A stretch of DNA of 7,634 nt from an uncultured Lachnospiraceae bacterium. Its GTDB lineage: Bacteria > Bacillota > Clostridia > Lachnospirales > Lachnospiraceae. The stretch spans positions 1-7,634 of the forward strand of contig CAJUKA010000159.1 in NCBI GenBank assembly GCA_910586585.1. Reading direction: 5' to 3'. Positions 5,202 to 7,634 of the stretch are shown in pieces. The translations under genes were made by a program, and so were the position numbers. Numbering within the stretch: position 1 is the stretch's first letter; each line of letters begins with the position of its first letter. Under the pieces are notes generated by a model that saw nothing but the letters and a program-made list of their open reading frames with translations, was not told the DNA's origin and searched no databases.

Positions 5202-6038
5202 CTAATTTTCTTTTGACAACAAGTCATACGTAATTACCAGGTATCTATCCCGAAATTTTCCGGTTTCACTGTAGTCCACAATTCCATTTTTGTCAACATT
5301 CACCTCGTAACATTCCATCTGCGTATACAATAAACTGTCTTCTATTGCCAAATTTGCCCGCTTTCTTCCATCTTTCATTTCAATGGAGGGTTCATCGGAC
5401 ACCTTAAAACCTGCCAGTTCCGAAAAGCAACTCAAATTTTCATATGGAACTTCATCCAGCATCGTATCATATAAACCGATCTCTGCATTCCATACTTTTC
5501 CCGTAATTGCATTGATATACAAAACAATCCCCATAGACTCACTGGAAAATCGTACCGTCCAAAAGCTATAATATGGCTCCACCTGCGCATTGGACGCTTC
5601 TTTGTGTTTCCTGATTCCTAATATTGCGTTCACAAAGTATATTTCTTCATCTAATTTCCTGCCATTTCTTTCTTCAACTGCCATTTCAGCAATCCATTTT
5701 TTCCCTGCTTCGATCGCCTTTTCTATAGAAATCTGTCCCCCTACCGGCTCATGTATCACTTCCTCATCATAATTAGTTCTGCTTCTTATTACTTCTTCTA
5801 TTTGCCTGAAATTCAACACATATCCATCACTGCCAGCCTGTTTTTCGGTTTCTTCCGCCACTTGAGCCTCCCACTGCTGCCATGCCCGAACCGGAGATGC
5901 CATTGCCGCAGTCCCACTTGAGCTCAATATTTTTTTCTCCCTTACCCGCAATATAAAATCCATACCCGCCATACTCCCAATGATAAAAGCTGCTGCAAGA
6001 AGTAATGTAATCAGCGTATATTGATATGATTTATTCAT
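5202..6038 (-). CDS. Membrane-anchored PepSY-like extracytoplasmic protein, partner of the kinase
   Basis: 278 residues from ATG 6036-6038 (MNKSYQYTLITLLLAAAFII), preceded 7 bases upstream by AGGGGG, which lies within the last codons of the kinase; the kinase stop is only one base away, so translation is probably coupled. A longer in-frame start at 6092 would overlap the kinase by about 50 bases and is unlikely. A single hydrophobic segment (about 8-29) lacks a lipobox, so it should be an uncleaved or signal-anchor N-terminus with the rest outside the cell. Residues about 102-188 look PepSY-like: a helix ISIEKAIEAGKKWI, then strands ending in YSFWTVRF and GIVLYINAITGKVWNAEI, the 'dG.V' turn typical of PepSY repeats. 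The region 200-278 is unrecognised. It may modulate the kinase's sensing or bind a ligand (inference). Confidence 0.75.
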   Translation of the reverse strand: MNKSYQYTLITLLLAAAFIIGSMAGMDFILRVREKKILSSSGTAAMASPVRAWQQWEAQVAEETEKQAGSDGYVLNFRQIEEVIRSRTNYDEEVIHEPVGGQISIEKAIEAGKKWIAEMAVEERNGRKLDEEIYFVNAILGIRKHKEASNAQVEPYYSFWTVRFSSESMGIVLYINAITGKVWNAEIGLYDTMLDEVPYENLSCFSELAGFKVSDEPSIEMKDGRKRANLAIEDSLLYTQMECYEVNVDKNGIVDYSETGKFRDRYLVITYDLLSKEN

Positions 6039-6039
6039 C

Positions 6040-7416
6040 TTAATCCCCCTGACACAACACAATATGGATGACGGTTCCTGTTTTTCCATCACTGCTTATC
6101 TTTATCCTGGCGTTATGAATCTCCACAATCTTAGCCACCAACGCCAACCCTAATCCTGCTCCATGCTGCTTTCTTGCTCTTGATTTATCTACCATATAAA
6201 AAGCCTCTGTAATCCGCCCGACTTCCTCTTTTGGTACTCCCCTGCCATTATCTCGAATCTGAATTTGATATCCGCCTTCTCCTGTTTTTCCCACAATCCA
6301 GATGTCCCTGCAATCTGCTTTTCCTGCATTATCAATCAGATTCAATATCATTGTTTTAAAAAGATCATAGTCTACCGCTATGTTTTCTTCTTCTATATCT
6401 ATATGTAATTCTATCCCGTATTTCTGGCATACAGGTTCTATCCCCTGCATCAAATTCTGAAATAGCACTTTTACAGATACTCTTTCCAACAAAAAATCCT
6501 GTTTATCCAACACAAACAGATCCAGCAATTTTAGGGATAATGCTTCCAATCTCATTCCTTCATTCAATATATATTCTGCCGCATTCTTTACCTGCTCTCT
6601 CGAAAGTTCTTTCTGATACATCATATCCGCATAACCAATAACGGATGTAAGCGGAGTTTTTAATTCGTGTGAAAAATTAGCTACAAAATCCTCTTTCGCT
6701 CTGGCAGCATCATATAACTCTGTAATCTTTTCTTCTATCTTTTCTGCCATCTGATTAAAATTATCTGCCAATTCTCCAATTTCGTCTTTTCCTGCAGTGT
6801 CAATCCGCTCGGAATAACTCCCTTCCGCAATTCTTTTTGCCGCTTTGCTGACATTTTTTATAGAATGCGTAATCAAACTTGTTAATAACAAAATAAGGGG
6901 GGAAGCTATACACAAAATTATCAAATATATCTTTTGAAAAAATTGAGTCATGTTCCTTTGTGTATTTACCACTAAGCGAATGTCTGTCTGGGTAATCAGA
7001 TATACGGTGCTTTCACCCTGTTGAATACAATCATATACAAAGATAGAACTTTCTCCGCTTCCTTGTGTGATCCAATAAGATATATTTCTATCCTCTTTAT
7101 CATCAAAGTCTGGAACATAAAACTGCGTTTCTATATTGGTAAAAAGACACTTCTTATCTGCTCCATATAGAGCAATTGGTACTGTAAAATTTTCCTTTCC
7201 TGTAATATGAACCTCTTTCTCCTTCAGGAAATTTGGGTCTGAATAGAGGACAGACTGTAAAATATATTTATTATATTGAAATTCCTGAAAAGCGTATTTC
7301 TTTTGCTGCTCAACTGCGTTGTCATAGGCATAATTTATCATAAGATACCCTGCAGTTTGAAATGAGATCCCAAATATCACGATAAAGCAAAGAAATATCT
7401 TATGAAACAGCCTCAT
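6040..7416 (-). CDS. Sensor histidine kinase, HAMP-HisKA-HATPase
   Basis: 458 residues; ATG 7414-7416 overlaps the response-regulator stop as ATGA and has GGAGG (7424-7428) 7 bases upstream. Layout: TM1 about 7-29, an extracytoplasmic sensor region of roughly 130 residues, TM2 about 162-184, HAMP about 185-236, a HisKA dimerisation helix with the phospho-acceptor His250 in FSHELKTPLTSVIGYADMM, and a HATPase_c domain with N box NLIDNAGKA (359-367), G1 box DNGRGVP (389-395), F-box region FYMVDKSRARK and G2 box GAGLGLAL (419-426). All catalytic residues are present; the N box has Gly where Arg, Ile or Leu is usual. It should autophosphorylate and phosphorylate the adjacent OmpR-type regulator. 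The signal is unknown; the downstream PepSY-like protein may take part in sensing. Confidence 0.94.
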   Translation of the reverse strand: MRLFHKIFLCFIVIFGISFQTAGYLMINYAYDNAVEQQKKYAFQEFQYNKYILQSVLYSDPNFLKEKEVHITGKENFTVPIALYGADKKCLFTNIETQFYVPDFDDKEDRNISYWITQGSGESSIFVYDCIQQGESTVYLITQTDIRLVVNTQRNMTQFFQKIYLIILCIASPLILLLTSLITHSIKNVSKAAKRIAEGSYSERIDTAGKDEIGELADNFNQMAEKIEEKITELYDAARAKEDFVANFSHELKTPLTSVIGYADMMYQKELSREQVKNAAEYILNEGMRLEALSLKLLDLFVLDKQDFLLERVSVKVLFQNLMQGIEPVCQKYGIELHIDIEEENIAVDYDLFKTMILNLIDNAGKADCRDIWIVGKTGEGGYQIQIRDNGRGVPKEEVGRITEAFYMVDKSRARKQHGAGLGLALVAKIVEIHNARIKISSDGKTGTVIHIVLCQGD

Positions 7417-7634
7417 CTTTTGTCCTCCAGACGATATCCTACCCGAAATACTGTCTTAATGTAATTATCCCAATTTAATTTTTTTCGAAGCCTCTGTATA
7501 TGGGAATCCAGTGTACGGGTATCCCCCATAAATTCCTCTCCCCAAATTTTCTCATACAATCGTTCCCGATACAAAGCAACATTTTTATAATCCGCCTTTC
7601 TGCGAAAGGCACCAATGCGTCATGAAACGTGTTG
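7413..7634 (-). CDS. OmpR/PhoB-type response regulator, C-terminal domain only, frame broken (partial)
   Basis: The 3' end of a DNA-binding response regulator. From about 7587 down to TGA 7413-7415 the frame reads KNVALYRERLYEKIWGEEF, then GDTRTLDSHIQRLRKKL and YIKTVFRVGYRLEDKR, the recognition helix and C-terminal wing of a winged-helix Trans_reg_C domain. Upstream the same frame meets TGA at 7620-7622, so it cannot continue. A neighbouring frame instead reads FHDALVPFAERRII towards the left, which looks like the first helix of the domain. Adding one A to the AAAAA run at 7582-7586 joins the two. The receiver domain lies beyond the window. Its stop overlaps the kinase start (ATGA). Either a sequencing error or a real loss of the regulator. 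Confidence 0.75.

Noticed and set aside
5193..5206. Short palindrome ATTAGT-TT-ACTAAT around the stop of the PepSY-like gene as a terminator or operator
   Set aside because: Only 6 bp of AT-rich stem without a T tract; too weak beside the strong terminator at 5103-5146.
6036..6092. Longer start for the PepSY-like protein at 6092
   Set aside because: It would overlap the kinase by about 50 bases and the extra residues (MMEKQEPSSILCC...) are the kinase tail read in another frame; ATG 6036-6038 has AGGGGG at good spacing.
1..7634. tRNA, rRNA, CRISPR array, riboswitch or integrase in the window
   Set aside because: No regularly spaced repeats, cloverleaf-like segment, conserved riboswitch core or recombinase motif could be seen on either strand.

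Overview
The window looks like low-GC Firmicutes DNA, most probably from a gut-type Clostridia (Lachnospiraceae-like). The basis is AT-rich coding sequence, strong GGAGG-type ribosome binding sites, occasional GTG and TTG starts, and the protein families present. This is inference from style; nothing here fixes a species. Every gene I can support lies on the minus strand, so transcription runs from high to low coordinates.

Right part (7634 to 5202): a two-component sensory operon. It holds the C-terminal DNA-binding domain of an OmpR/PhoB-type response regulator (cut by the window edge and carrying a frame break), a full-length sensor histidine kinase that overlaps it by ATGA, and a membrane-anchored PepSY-like extracytoplasmic protein that starts one base after the kinase stop. 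A strong intrinsic terminator (about 5103-5146) follows.

Middle part (5105 to 930): an ABC-transporter operon in the order ATPase, Cys-anchored lipoprotein, ABC-2-like permease 1, permease 2. Both permeases have a large extracytoplasmic domain between TM1 and TM2 and share a cytoplasmic motif. A TATAAT box sits in the tail of the preceding terminator, and a pair of 9-bp direct repeats exactly 11 bp apart lies upstream of the terminator. That layout suits a response regulator binding there to control the transporter. Permease 2 probably ends at a TAA at 985-987 just before a terminator hairpin; the frame as it stands runs through that hairpin after an apparent one-base deletion.

Left part (888 to 1): a separately promoted small Cys-rich protein of the TIGR04076 type (TTG start), then a GNAT acetyltransferase pseudogene split by a 165-bp palindromic MITE-like element (262-426) and broken again near the left edge.

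Together the two operons resemble an envelope-sensing module: kinase plus PepSY-like partner sense something outside the cell, the regulator switches on an ABC transporter with a lipoprotein, and the transporter may export or detoxify a peptide or lipid-active compound. The substrate cannot be read from the sequence. Both coding frameshifts are explained by one missing A in a short A run on the coding strand, so sequencing or assembly error should be excluded before calling either gene broken.
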